From contig CALLPE010000024.1 in the NCBI GenBank assembly GCA_938015445.1, positions 62,001 through 126,000 on the forward strand: DNA of 64,000 nt, given 5' to 3'. The DNA comes from an uncultured Pirellulales bacterium. Lineage in GTDB: Bacteria > Planctomycetota > Planctomycetia > Pirellulales > Thermoguttaceae. Below the pieces are notes generated by a model, which worked only from the letters and a program-made list of their open reading frames with translations, was not told the DNA's origin and made no database searches. Positions 53,201-60,837 of this stretch are shown one piece after another. A program made the position numbers and the translations under genes. Within the stretch, counting starts at the first letter, position 1, and every line of letters begins with the position of its first letter.

Positions 53201-53371
53201 ACCGGGGCTGAAGGCCGGACAACCATCGCTTTTCGGCTTCCCGATCGGCCGGCGTTAGTGCGGCTGAGGATCGACGCTCACGCGCAGGGACGCTTGGGAG
53301 GTGCAGAGCTGGAGCTGGTGGTTTCGGCCCCGCTCGACTCGCCAGACACCCGTGCCGATGAGGCTCGGTAG
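50294..53371 (+). CDS. Membrane protein: anti-sigma-like N-terminus fused to alpha-2-macroglobulin-like periplasmic domains
   Basis: A 1025-residue protein. Residues 1-60 (LLELIYDLLPEAESAELRSR) resemble the cytoplasmic part of anti-sigma factors. A membrane helix is at about 114-133. Residues about 145-800 are beta-rich and match MG2-like macroglobulin sequence (LTRLWTDRSQYRTGELVHCR, FPVRFQLRDDSGKVV, YKPGETVEISVQTTNEKGQ). Two more helices lie at about 802-825 and 828-850. Residues about 940-1010 (ETVFWHPLLDTGAEGRTTIA, FRLPDRPALVRLRIDAHAQG) match the A2M signature region. No thioester CxEQ is seen. With three helices, both large domains would face the periplasm. Start at 50294 overlaps the sigma-factor stop. 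The suggested role is sensing periplasmic protein or protease stress and releasing the sigma factor. Confidence 0.72.
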   Translation: MTVDPHTEQKLLELIYDLLPEAESAELRSRIASDPALAEAYAQAQTAAGLFAEAARLHAPKLALTPPTTAAVPAAAGVSLLPGPPSPVPAGVPAKAAARKQVDSSRRARNRWAHLVVGLAASLLLAISLGGYWYHRGQLAEIAAEHLRVIVVGPAVVYAEAPAEFHVQTTSVTGDAMSAQVELTLYSSEGKRLWAHHQKCDDDGRLTVGIPADVKLPPRARLEVLAVHRDKFERFDMPLAVEPARYLTRLWTDRSQYRTGELVHCRSVSMNRWWQTAERAFPVRFQLRDDSGKVVSETPLETVTTRGVAADALRLAASLPSGQYVLTASSAEGAIVPGTKRIDIMAGDTGSADSGDRNTSPQGVAAPTGGSALASRPALVQPHALAGSQPPAPAQTSSDTQASAFSEQGPTKAEHGTSARQKMLVQFFPEGGVLAPGLENRVYLRAVTADGKPLRIRGRIVDSADNRLVDVQTGEHGLGRFSIAPRVGQQYRLKIDSPQQPDAYFALPPAMAEQKAAISLAQGVVDAGSPLEFTVRVSKPGLPLVAAAYNGEVLVAQQPVVVTDETTPASASMPLPAQASGVIRLVLYDFSSAPPRPLAERMVYRRPSRWLDVQLAGVRKHYKPGETVEISVQTTNEKGQHVPAVLGISAVAERGPSSRTPSAGGSFDRRHPVDKVQTPLAELLNEAGLPDGRQLVSIDRLLSESPTDRDTLELLLGAQPPVYLKTAATLAEAAQRGPSQDAQAQRSPAQMSPMPGHLAATSTVVFQPPALYDNLQRLREQYDARLRQYQADRTRLLNTLTTISFFGGLGLVLLVAMLGVLRIVSGWHLWAPAVGATVCCLIIGAVLIDPSRLRPDGAGLVAFASYQPTADKKALQENGRGQDQSDQPGKAEQDRSIPSDAHRERGQQNNAFGRAGATPGLGGAVRKAARQSEELRRLSEPEILARRAVGRLSDSVPSEETVFWHPLLDTGAEGRTTIAFRLPDRPALVRLRIDAHAQGRLGGAELELVVSAPLDSPDTRADEAR

Positions 53372-53425
53372 TTGCACGGCCTTGAATGTGGAGCACTGGT
53401 GGTGTGGGTCACAGTGCGGCTGCGG

Positions 53426-54730
53426 TCATTCTTCGCGGTAGCTCAGGTCCAGCAGTTCCATAGGGTGCATTACCCGCAGCGGCAATCGCTGGCCTCGTAT
53501 GGCTGCGGCGATTTGCAACATGCATCCCGCGTTGGCAGCCAGCACGACTTGCGCTCCGGTTTGGAGGATATTGTTTAGTTTTCGTCGGGCCAGCCGCTCG
53601 GCCATTCCCGGTTCCAGCAGATTGTAGGTGCCCGCCGAGCCGCAGCAGATTCCCGACTCAGGCAGTTCTATCAGTGTCAGCCCTGGAATGCTGGTCAGCA
53701 TTTTCCGCGGTGCGGCGGTCACGCCCTGTGCGTGTGCCAGATGGCACGAATCGTGGTAGGTGGCCACGCAGTCGATGCGCCTTCTCGGCGGCACAAAGCC
53801 CAACTGATCGAGAAACTCGTGGACATCCTTGACCTTAGCGGCGAACTTTGCCCGGTGCGGCGTCAGACCATCCTGCCAGTGAAGCCCGTACTCTTTGAGC
53901 ATTGCCCCGCAGCCGCCGTGGTTGACCACGATAGCGTCGTACCGGTCCAACTCGAAGGCCACCAGGTTGGCATGGGCGGCGAGTCGCGCCCCGTCGGGGT
54001 CGCCGTTGTGCAGATGGATTGCGCCGCAACATCCTTGGCCCGGCGGTACGAACACATCGCAACCGTTCTGTTGCAACACCCGCACCGTAGCCCAATGAAC
54101 ATGCCGATAGAATACGTCGGCCACGCAACCGACGAAAAAAGCCACCCGTGCTCGCTTTCTCCCCACGGCGGGCAGGAATTTGGGCAACCGCGGGCCACCG
54201 CTTACCGGCGGTGGCAACAGCCGCACTAACCTGCCCAATCGGCCCGGAACCAGTCTCAACAACCCGACCCGCTCGGCGGCATCGAAAAGCCCCAGCCGCT
54301 GTAGCAAGCGTATGGGAGCCAACAACGGGCGCAACCGATTAGGGTATGGCAGCAGCCGCAGCAGAATCAGTTCCCGAAACCAATCAAACCGCTTTTCCAG
54401 ACGAGCGTCCAGTTGCTCGACGGCCTGCCGGAACGGCTCGATCATCCGACCGTAGCGCACACCCGACGGACACGCCGTTTCGCACGAGCGGCAGTCCAGG
54501 CACAGCTCCAAATGACGGCGCATTCGATCGCTGAGCGGCGTACGTCCTTCGGCCACCATGCGCATCAGTTGGATGCGACCGCGCGGGCCGTCGTTCTCGT
54601 CGCCCAGTTCGGTGTATGTCGGACAAGCCGACGTGCACAGCCCGCAATGCACGCAGCGCAAAAACAAATCGAAACCTATGCCCGCTGCGGGATTGGCGGC
54701 GACGATTTTTTCGCTGTTGCCGTTGCTCAT
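53426..54730 (-). CDS. glcF: Glycolate oxidase iron-sulfur subunit GlcF
   Basis: A 434-residue (Fe-S)-binding subunit. Two 4Fe-4S clusters are bound by Cys26, Cys29, Cys32, Cys36 (CVHCGLCTSACP) and Cys77, Cys80, Cys83, Cys87 (CLDCRSCETACP). Two cysteine-rich CCG domains follow (PGQGCCGAIHLHNGDPDGAR with NHGGCGAML; CHLAHAQG with SGICCGSAGTYN). GlcF passes electrons from glycolate oxidation by GlcD/GlcE to the respiratory chain. Its ATG overlaps the glcE stop by four bases, and it ends 54 bases before the opposite A2M-like gene. With glcD and glcE it makes a complete glycolate dehydrogenase, which fits 2-phosphoglycolate salvage or growth on glycolate. Confidence 0.92.
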   Translation of the reverse strand: MSNGNSEKIVAANPAAGIGFDLFLRCVHCGLCTSACPTYTELGDENDGPRGRIQLMRMVAEGRTPLSDRMRRHLELCLDCRSCETACPSGVRYGRMIEPFRQAVEQLDARLEKRFDWFRELILLRLLPYPNRLRPLLAPIRLLQRLGLFDAAERVGLLRLVPGRLGRLVRLLPPPVSGGPRLPKFLPAVGRKRARVAFFVGCVADVFYRHVHWATVRVLQQNGCDVFVPPGQGCCGAIHLHNGDPDGARLAAHANLVAFELDRYDAIVVNHGGCGAMLKEYGLHWQDGLTPHRAKFAAKVKDVHEFLDQLGFVPPRRRIDCVATYHDSCHLAHAQGVTAAPRKMLTSIPGLTLIELPESGICCGSAGTYNLLEPGMAERLARRKLNNILQTGAQVVLAANAGCMLQIAAAIRGQRLPLRVMHPMELLDLSYREE

Positions 54731-56103
54731 GGGAAGATGAATCGTCCGGGGTTGAGAATCCCCGCGGGATCGAAACGCTGCTTAATCTCATCCATCACTG
54801 CACGCTCTTTGCCCAGTGGCCCCCACACATCTTCGCGCGTAAGTGCCACGCCGGGGGGAGTGCGTAGGATGCGTACCCGGCCGCCAAGTTCGGCAATCGC
54901 CGGCCGCAGCTTGTTGCGCACCAGCGCCGCGATGTGGGCCATCTGATGCGGCTTACCATGCCCTTCCGACGCATCCGCCTCAGCCACACCGGTGTGCGAA
55001 TGGCCTTGGCGGTTTTCGCCGGGGGAGGACCAGCTTTCCGAACCGCCTGGTGCACTGTCAGGCCGAGCTTGCCCCTGCGGCGGCAAGGCCACGCATATCA
55101 CACCGTTGCCTGCATGAGCCTGTACGCCAGCCAGGGGTACGATTTGCAGCAGACGGTACACGGCCGCTGTTGTGCGGCCGGGAAGCACGGCCATCTCGAT
55201 GTCGGCCGGCAGTGCACACAACCATTCCCAAGTTGCTACAGCCTCGGCCGGACCAAAGCTTTTCGCCTCCGCTATACCTTCCTTGCGCCACTCGGCGGCC
55301 AACTGCTCGAGCATCCAGCAGACCTCTGCCTCGGTTCCTTCAAAGCCTACCAGTAACCTGGCCACAGTGTCGGCAGCGGCCTTCACCGGCGGTGCTTGCT
55401 CCAGGTAGGTGCCGGCCAGCAACTCCACCGCTGTCGGCAGCGTGTCGGAGCGGAGTATCGCGGCCAGAAGCCGTTCGGCTTGCTGCCAGTCAGGCACGTC
55501 GCAGGCCAACAAAGCGCTGCACTCCGGCTGCGGTCTCACGATCAGCGTGACCTCGGTGATCACGCCCAACGTGCCCAAAGCGCCGACCATCATTCGATGC
55601 ACGTTCAAGCCGGCCGCGTTCTTGACAACTCGGCCGCCGGCCCGAAACCGCGTCCCCCTGCCGTCTATGGCTTCCAGCCCCAATACGTAATCGCGCAGGG
55701 TGCCATAGGCCAGCCGTCGCGGGCCGCTGTGCCCAAGGGCAATCAAGCCGCCAATGGTCGCCTGTGCGGCCATCGGCACGTCGATAGGCAATTGCTGGTG
55801 ATGCTCGGCCAGCGTGGCGGCCAATCGCTTCGCCGTCAACCCGGCCTCGACGGTGATAGTCATGTCGTCGGCCGGATAATCCACCACTTTGCTTAGCTTG
55901 GCCAGCCGTAGGCCCAATCCGGGCCGCTGGGGCCAAGCCCCCCGACAAATCTGAGTCCCACCGCCGAGCGGATAAACCGCCTTTTTTTCGGCGAATGCTG
56001 CGCGCACAGCCTCGGCTGCTTCGCCCGGGTCAGCCGGCGCAAGCGTGGCTTCCAGCGGCAAAAATCTCGCAGGGTCCTCAGACATCGTTTGGCCAATGTT
56101 CAT
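54727..56103 (-). CDS. glcE: Glycolate oxidase FAD-binding subunit GlcE
   Basis: A 458-residue FAD-linked oxidase subunit. The FAD_binding_4 domain is at about 20-190, with YPLGGGTQICRG, QATIGGLIALGHSGPRRLAY and RVVKNAAGLNVHRMMVGALG. The C-terminal half is more divergent, with a hydrophilic insert near 340-385 (RPDSAPGGSESWSSPGENRQ), and ends DEIKQRFDPAGILNPGRFIF, typical of the family. Length is above the usual GlcE size of 350-410, mainly because of that insert. Its ATG overlaps the glcD stop (ATGA), and its stop overlaps the glcF start, so the three genes are translationally coupled. The role is the second flavin-like subunit of glycolate dehydrogenase. Confidence 0.88.
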   Translation of the reverse strand: MNIGQTMSEDPARFLPLEATLAPADPGEAAEAVRAAFAEKKAVYPLGGGTQICRGAWPQRPGLGLRLAKLSKVVDYPADDMTITVEAGLTAKRLAATLAEHHQQLPIDVPMAAQATIGGLIALGHSGPRRLAYGTLRDYVLGLEAIDGRGTRFRAGGRVVKNAAGLNVHRMMVGALGTLGVITEVTLIVRPQPECSALLACDVPDWQQAERLLAAILRSDTLPTAVELLAGTYLEQAPPVKAAADTVARLLVGFEGTEAEVCWMLEQLAAEWRKEGIAEAKSFGPAEAVATWEWLCALPADIEMAVLPGRTTAAVYRLLQIVPLAGVQAHAGNGVICVALPPQGQARPDSAPGGSESWSSPGENRQGHSHTGVAEADASEGHGKPHQMAHIAALVRNKLRPAIAELGGRVRILRTPPGVALTREDVWGPLGKERAVMDEIKQRFDPAGILNPGRFIFP

Positions 56104-57497
56104 GCCGAGGCTGCGCCGCCAGCCTGCGGCAGTTTCTTTCCTGGATTAAACAGCAAGCGAGGGTCAAACGCCTCCCGAATCCGGCGCATCGCTTCCAAAT
56201 CTTGTGGAGCGAAAAGGCGCTCCATCAGCGAGAGTTTTTCCACGCCGATACCGTGCTCGGCGGTGATACTTCCTCCGGCAGCAATGCACTCTTGCAACAC
56301 TTCGCGGCCGGCTGCCCGAACCCGCTGCGTCTCGGCCGAGTCTCGCTCGTCGAACAGCAACAACGGATGCACGTTGCCGTCGCCGGCATGGGCCACATTG
56401 ACTATGCGAATGCGGTGCGATCGGGCGATTTCTGCTATTCGACGGATGACCTGCGGCAGCCGGGTGCGCGGCACCACGCCGTCTTCGATGATGTAACTGG
56501 GGCTGAGCCGACCCGTAGCCCCCACGGCCAGTTTTCGACACTTCCACAGCAGTTCGCGCTGGGCGGTTGTGGCGGCGGTCAACACCTCCCGCGCCCCGAA
56601 CTGCTTGCAAATATCGACAATCTGCTGTTGCTTGCGCTCGATATCGACGGCCAAACCATCGACCTCGATTATCAGTATCGCCTGGGCATCCAGGGGGAAG
56701 CCGAAACTAAAAGCCTCTTCCACCGCCGCCAAGATTCCCTGATCCATTAACTCCATTGCGGCTGGAATGATGCCGGCGGCAATAATACGGCTGACGGCTT
56801 CGCTGGCCTGCTCGACCGAATCGAATATCGCCCGCATGGTACGGTAGTCCTGCGGATTGCGCGTCAGTCGGACCCACACCTTGGTGACGATGCCCAAAAT
56901 GCCCTCGCTGCCAACCAGCAGACCGACCAGGTCCAAGCCCGGCGGGTCCTCATACGGGCCAAGCTGGACGATCGTCCCGTCGCTGAGCACGACTTCCAAC
57001 CCCAACACATGGTTGACCGTGACGCCATACTTCAGCGTGTGCGGTCCACCGGCGTTGGTGGCCACATTGCCGCCAATTGTCGATGCGCCTTGGCTGGAAG
57101 GATCCGGAGCGAAGTGATACCCGCTGCCTGCCAACGCCTGCGTAAGCTTCAGGTTGGGCACGCCCGCTTCCACTACTGCCATCCGGTTGCGCAGGTCGAT
57201 CTCCAAGATACGGTTCATGCGGGTAAGCATCAGCACCACGCTGTTTGGTCCCGGCAGGCATCCACCGGCCAGGCTGGTGCCTGCGCCGCGCGGCACCACC
57301 GCAGCCCCATGGTGCCGGCACACACGCATTAGTTGCCCGACCTGCTGAGCGTTTTCAGGGAAAACGACCGCCACGGGCGGGCGGCGCTCGGCGGTAAAAG
57401 CGTCGCAGTCGTAAACGGCTAGCTCCGAAGGGGCAAAAAGCACGTTGCTCGGCCCCACGCACTGTCGCAGGTCGGTAATCAGCGGCGGAAGCGACAT
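56100..57497 (-). CDS. glcD: Glycolate oxidase catalytic subunit GlcD
   Basis: A 465-residue FAD-linked (VAO/PCMH-fold) oxidase. FAD-binding segments are VVPRGAGTSLAGGCLP, PDPSSQGASTIGGNVATNAG and LLVGSEGILGIVTKVWVRLT. The C-terminal domain contains the metal/substrate motif HAGDGNVHPLLLFD and TAEHGIGVEKLSLM. Length and order match GlcD, which oxidises glycolate (or D-lactate in paralogues) to glyoxylate (or pyruvate). The presence of glcE and glcF downstream favours glycolate. It is the first gene of the glcDEF operon. A TATAAT sequence lies 35 bases upstream, and a LysR gene is divergent 325 bases away and may regulate it. Confidence 0.92.
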   Translation of the reverse strand: MSLPPLITDLRQCVGPSNVLFAPSELAVYDCDAFTAERRPPVAVVFPENAQQVGQLMRVCRHHGAAVVPRGAGTSLAGGCLPGPNSVVLMLTRMNRILEIDLRNRMAVVEAGVPNLKLTQALAGSGYHFAPDPSSQGASTIGGNVATNAGGPHTLKYGVTVNHVLGLEVVLSDGTIVQLGPYEDPPGLDLVGLLVGSEGILGIVTKVWVRLTRNPQDYRTMRAIFDSVEQASEAVSRIIAAGIIPAAMELMDQGILAAVEEAFSFGFPLDAQAILIIEVDGLAVDIERKQQQIVDICKQFGAREVLTAATTAQRELLWKCRKLAVGATGRLSPSYIIEDGVVPRTRLPQVIRRIAEIARSHRIRIVNVAHAGDGNVHPLLLFDERDSAETQRVRAAGREVLQECIAAGGSITAEHGIGVEKLSLMERLFAPQDLEAMRRIREAFDPRLLFNPGKKLPQAGGAASA

Positions 57498-57822
57498 GGC
57501 AGCGGATCAGCCTAAATTGTTCAATCGAAATATTATAACTGGAGTTTAGCCGTTCGCGCGGCCAGTGCCGCGGTTTGATCGCCCCATAGCACTTTCCCCG
57601 TGGCTGGTTGAGCGGCGGCCGTGGTCCCCGCGCGAGCGCGAGTTGGCGCAGTTGGCTATGTCGCCGGCGTACTGCGAGCGCTTACCGGACGGTTCGCTAC
57701 ACAATTCTGCCATACAGCGGCATAACAGTTCTGCTGCGCAACGGGACTTCGATTGTAATTCTCCAGTGTAACGAGCTATTAGTCCGATAGCGGAACCAAT
57801 AGCTTTATGATAAGCTATTCTT
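57498..57822. other. Divergent intergenic region glcD / lysR
   Basis: About 325 bases with no gene. It carries a glcD-side -10-like hexamer and, at the far end, overlapping palindromes at the lysR start. Between them, weakly repetitive sequence around 57700-57780 (ATTCTGC/GTTCTGC/ATTCTCC) has no clear period. Confidence 0.5.
57532..57537 (-). promoter_or_regulatory. TATAAT -10-like hexamer for glcDEF
   Basis: A perfect TATAAT on the minus strand, 35 bases upstream of the glcD ATG. No recognisable -35 is present at the right spacing, which would fit an activator-dependent promoter. Confidence 0.35.
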
Positions 57823-57824
57823 AT
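57798..57824. promoter_or_regulatory. Overlapping LysR-type operator palindromes at the lysR start codon
   Basis: AATAGCTT (57798-57805) and AAGCTATT (57812-57819) form a perfect inverted repeat with a 6-base spacer. ATAAG-N5-CTTAT (57810-57824) is a second perfect palindrome of the T-N11-A LysR-box form, and it overlaps the A and T of the ATG. Binding here would directly block lysR expression, consistent with autorepression. Confidence 0.6.
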
Positions 57825-58728
57825 GAACATCGAGAGTATGCGCATATTCTGTGATGTGGTCAGATACCAGAGTTTTTCCCGGGGAGCAGCGGCTAGCAAT
57901 GTCAGTCAATCGGCTGCCACGCAGTGCGTTCACCGCGTGGAGCAGCACTTTGGCGTGCAGTTGATCGATCGCACAAAGCGGCCCTTCGTGCTCACGCCCG
58001 AAGGTCAAGCCTGCTACGAAGGCTTTCGCCAAGTGCTGGAAATCTACGACGCCACGGAGGCCCGCGTCAAAGCTCTGCGCATGGAAATCAGCGGCCTGGT
58101 CCGCGTGGCGGCGATCTATTCGGTGGGCTTGCACCACATGAGCCGCTGCATGAAGGAGTTCATGCAGTTGTATCCCAAGGCCAAGGTTCGTTTGGAGTAT
58201 CTGCATCCGGCCAAAGTACTCGAGGCAGTGCTCGACGCCGAAGTCGATCTGGGCATTATTTCCTATCCGCACCCCACGCCCGAATTGGCCGTCATCCCCT
58301 GGCGATCGGAGCGGATGGTGGTAGTGTGCCATCCGAAGCATCCGCTGGCCCGGCGAAAGTCGGTTACCCTGGAAGATATTCGCGGCGAGGACTTTGTGGG
58401 GTTCGACCGCGAGTTGAGCATACGCAAGCAGATCGACAAACATCTGCGGCAGCGCTCGGTACACGTGCGGGTGGTCATGGAGTTCGACAACATCGAGACC
58501 ATTAAACAGGCAGTACAAATCGGGGCCGGGGTGAGTATACTGCCTGAGCCGACCGTCAGCAGCGAGCACCGCAACGGATCGCTGGCTGTGGTGCGGTTGG
58601 AATCGCCGGAGATTCGCAGGCCGCTGGGCATCATCCATCGGCAGCGCAAGGTTTTCACGCCCACGATGATCAAGTTCATCGAGCTGCTCAAAGAGCGGAA
58701 AGAATCCTCGGCAGACAGTACCGGTTAG
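57823..58728 (+). CDS. LysR-family transcriptional regulator
   Basis: A 301-residue LysR-type regulator. The N-terminal winged helix-turn-helix is residues 1-60 (MRIFCDVVRYQSFSRGAAAS, then HFGVQLIDRTKRPFVLTPEG), followed by a linker helix and a type 2 periplasmic-binding-like effector domain (about 90-295). It is divergent from glcDEF and precedes the RACo-like gene by 19 bases, so it is probably co-transcribed with that gene. By position it could control either or both; the effector is unknown. Two overlapping palindromes cover its start codon, consistent with autoregulation. No Shine-Dalgarno site is visible, and an alternative ATG lies at 57838. Confidence 0.9.
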   Translation: MNIESMRIFCDVVRYQSFSRGAAASNVSQSAATQCVHRVEQHFGVQLIDRTKRPFVLTPEGQACYEGFRQVLEIYDATEARVKALRMEISGLVRVAAIYSVGLHHMSRCMKEFMQLYPKAKVRLEYLHPAKVLEAVLDAEVDLGIISYPHPTPELAVIPWRSERMVVVCHPKHPLARRKSVTLEDIRGEDFVGFDRELSIRKQIDKHLRQRSVHVRVVMEFDNIETIKQAVQIGAGVSILPEPTVSSEHRNGSLAVVRLESPEIRRPLGIIHRQRKVFTPTMIKFIELLKERKESSADSTG

Positions 58729-58747
58729 CTCAGCGCCGATTGCCGCC

Positions 58748-60616
58748 GTGATACAGGAATCCGAAATCGCCGTTAAGTTCCATCCCAGCGGAAGAACCGT
58801 CTTCGTGCTGGTCGGCACCAAATTGTACGAGGCGGCTGCGGCCGCTGGACTGGTGTTGGAACAGCCTTGCGGAGGCCAGGGGTTGTGCGGGAAGTGTCGC
58901 GCGATCGTACGCCATGGCGCTGCCCCACCGACGCCCAGCGAACATCGATTCTTTTCGGCCGAAGAACTTGCCGCCGGTTGGCGACTGGCATGTCAGACGC
59001 AGCTCCTTCAGCCGTCGGAAGTGGAAGTGCCCGGCGAATCGCTGGTCGGCCATGCACACAAAATACTCACACAAGCTTCGCCGCAGGCTGTGGCTGGGGA
59101 CGATCCGCCGGTCCGCAAACTGCTCGTGGAAATGGCCCCACCCCGCCGTGGCAGCGATGAGCCAGATGTGGTCCGCCTGACGAGCGCTTTGGACGCGCAG
59201 TCTGATGTGTACGTTCCGCTGGGGTTGATGCGCGAGCTGCCCGCGCGGCTGCGGCAGGCGAGCTTTTGCGGCACCGCCGTGCTGGCCGGCGAGCGGTTGT
59301 TGGATTTCCAGCCCGGCGACACTACCGCTTCCTGCTATGCGGTGGCGACCGACGTGGGCACCACCACGTTGGTCAGCGCGCTGGTGGATACTGTCACCGG
59401 CGAGGAGCGAGCCGTTGCGGCGCAACTAAATCCCCAGGCCCGTTACGGCGACGACGTACTGTCCCGTATAGTCTTCGCTCGCGACAACCCGCGTGGACTT
59501 GCAGAACTTCAGCAGTGCGTGGTGGCAGCAATCGACCAGTTGATCGGGCAGTTATGCGCCGAGGCAGGTGTGCGGCGCGACGAGATTTTTCAATTGACCT
59601 TTTCCGGCAACACCACCATGCAACACCTGCTGTGTGCTATTGATCCGCAGTACCTTGCCGTAGTGCCATTTGTGCCTGTACTTGGGCCGGGTGTCGAGTT
59701 GGCCGCCGCCGAGTTGGGCTTCGATGTGCATCCCCAAGCCAGAGCATACCTCATGCCGGTTATCGGCGGATTCGTCGGCGGCGACACAGTGGCCGGCATA
59801 CTTGCCACCGGGCTGGCAGATGCCCAACAGCCCACGCTGCTGGTCGACATCGGCACCAACGGCGAGATAGTTGTTTGCGCCGGCGGCAAACTGTGGGCGG
59901 CATCCACGGCCGCGGGCCCGGCATTCGAGGGGGCGCGCATTTCTCGCGGCATGCGTGGCAGCATCGGGGCGATCGAAAAAGTGGTTTACGACGGCCAATT
60001 GCGAATCAACGTCATCGGAAACGTCCGCCCAAAGGGATTGTGCGGCTCCGGATTGATCGATGCGGCCGCGGAACTGTTGCGGCACGGGCTGCTTGCTCCA
60101 AGCGGAAAACTGCTTTCCGGCACGCAACTGCCGGCCCACCTGCCGCCGGATCTGGTCCGCCGTGTTGTAGAGCAGGACGGCCAGCCAGCCTTCATGTTGG
60201 CCAGCGAAGAAGAAACGGCCGATGGTCAGCCGATACTGCTGACCCAGCAGGACATTCGCCAGTTGCAACTTGCCACGGGAGCGATACGCGCCGGGGTAAC
60301 GTTGCTGTTGCATCGGGCCGGTTTGCAGCCCAGCCAGTTGCAAGCGGTGCTGCTGGCAGGCGGTTTCGGCAACTTCATCCGGCGTAGCAATGCGCAGCGC
60401 ATCGGCTTGCTCCCGCCACAGATCGAGCGGCGGCGCATCCGATACCAGGGAAACACTTCGCTAGCCGGGGCGCGGTTAGCGGCCATGTCGCTTCAGGCGC
60501 GGCAAGTGGCCGAGCAGATCGCGCGGCAGGTAGAGCATGTCGACCTGTCCACCGACCCGGCTTTCCACAGTACCTTTGCTGCCTCGATGATCTTTCCCGA
60601 ATCATGCGAATCGTGA
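58748..60616 (+). CDS. RACo-like protein: 2Fe-2S ferredoxin fused to ASKHA ATPase (DUF4445)
   Basis: A 622-residue protein. The N-terminal 2Fe-2S ferredoxin domain has cysteines 41, 47, 50 (CGGQGLCGKC) and 82. A linker is followed by an ASKHA ATPase-like domain at about 195-580, with phosphate-binding segments AVATDVGTTTLVSALVD and TLLVDIGTNGEIVV, plus QLTFSGNTTMQHLLC and VLLAGGFGNFI. RACo proteins use ATP to drive reduction of inactive Co(II)-corrinoid cofactors of methyltransferases. No corrinoid protein or methyltransferase is encoded in this window. GTG at 58748, 19 bases after lysR, is the start. An alternative is reductive activation of another cobalamin enzyme. Confidence 0.85.
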   Translation: MIQESEIAVKFHPSGRTVFVLVGTKLYEAAAAAGLVLEQPCGGQGLCGKCRAIVRHGAAPPTPSEHRFFSAEELAAGWRLACQTQLLQPSEVEVPGESLVGHAHKILTQASPQAVAGDDPPVRKLLVEMAPPRRGSDEPDVVRLTSALDAQSDVYVPLGLMRELPARLRQASFCGTAVLAGERLLDFQPGDTTASCYAVATDVGTTTLVSALVDTVTGEERAVAAQLNPQARYGDDVLSRIVFARDNPRGLAELQQCVVAAIDQLIGQLCAEAGVRRDEIFQLTFSGNTTMQHLLCAIDPQYLAVVPFVPVLGPGVELAAAELGFDVHPQARAYLMPVIGGFVGGDTVAGILATGLADAQQPTLLVDIGTNGEIVVCAGGKLWAASTAAGPAFEGARISRGMRGSIGAIEKVVYDGQLRINVIGNVRPKGLCGSGLIDAAAELLRHGLLAPSGKLLSGTQLPAHLPPDLVRRVVEQDGQPAFMLASEEETADGQPILLTQQDIRQLQLATGAIRAGVTLLLHRAGLQPSQLQAVLLAGGFGNFIRRSNAQRIGLLPPQIERRRIRYQGNTSLAGARLAAMSLQARQVAEQIARQVEHVDLSTDPAFHSTFAASMIFPESCES

Positions 60617-60837
60617 TCGACGACGCACGCCGTGCAGCAAAATCACTCGCCCGGCAGATGTTAATCCGACAGCGCCGAGTGGTGTCAACATCCTGATTAG
60701 CATCGAAACTCAAGGCGGAAAAGGTGGAATGGAGAAAATGCAAGGTCGAAAACCGATGTGTTGTCTTCTTTTTACCAGCAGCCGCGACTTAGCGCTGTTC
60801 TATTAAGCCCGGTGGCAGTGGCCGCTGCAACAAACCC

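Noticed and set aside
27606..57583. Shared GCCGCGGTTTGATCG at about 27608 and 57568
   Set aside because: A 15-base match between two places in 64 kb is expected by chance about this often, and flanking sequence is unrelated.
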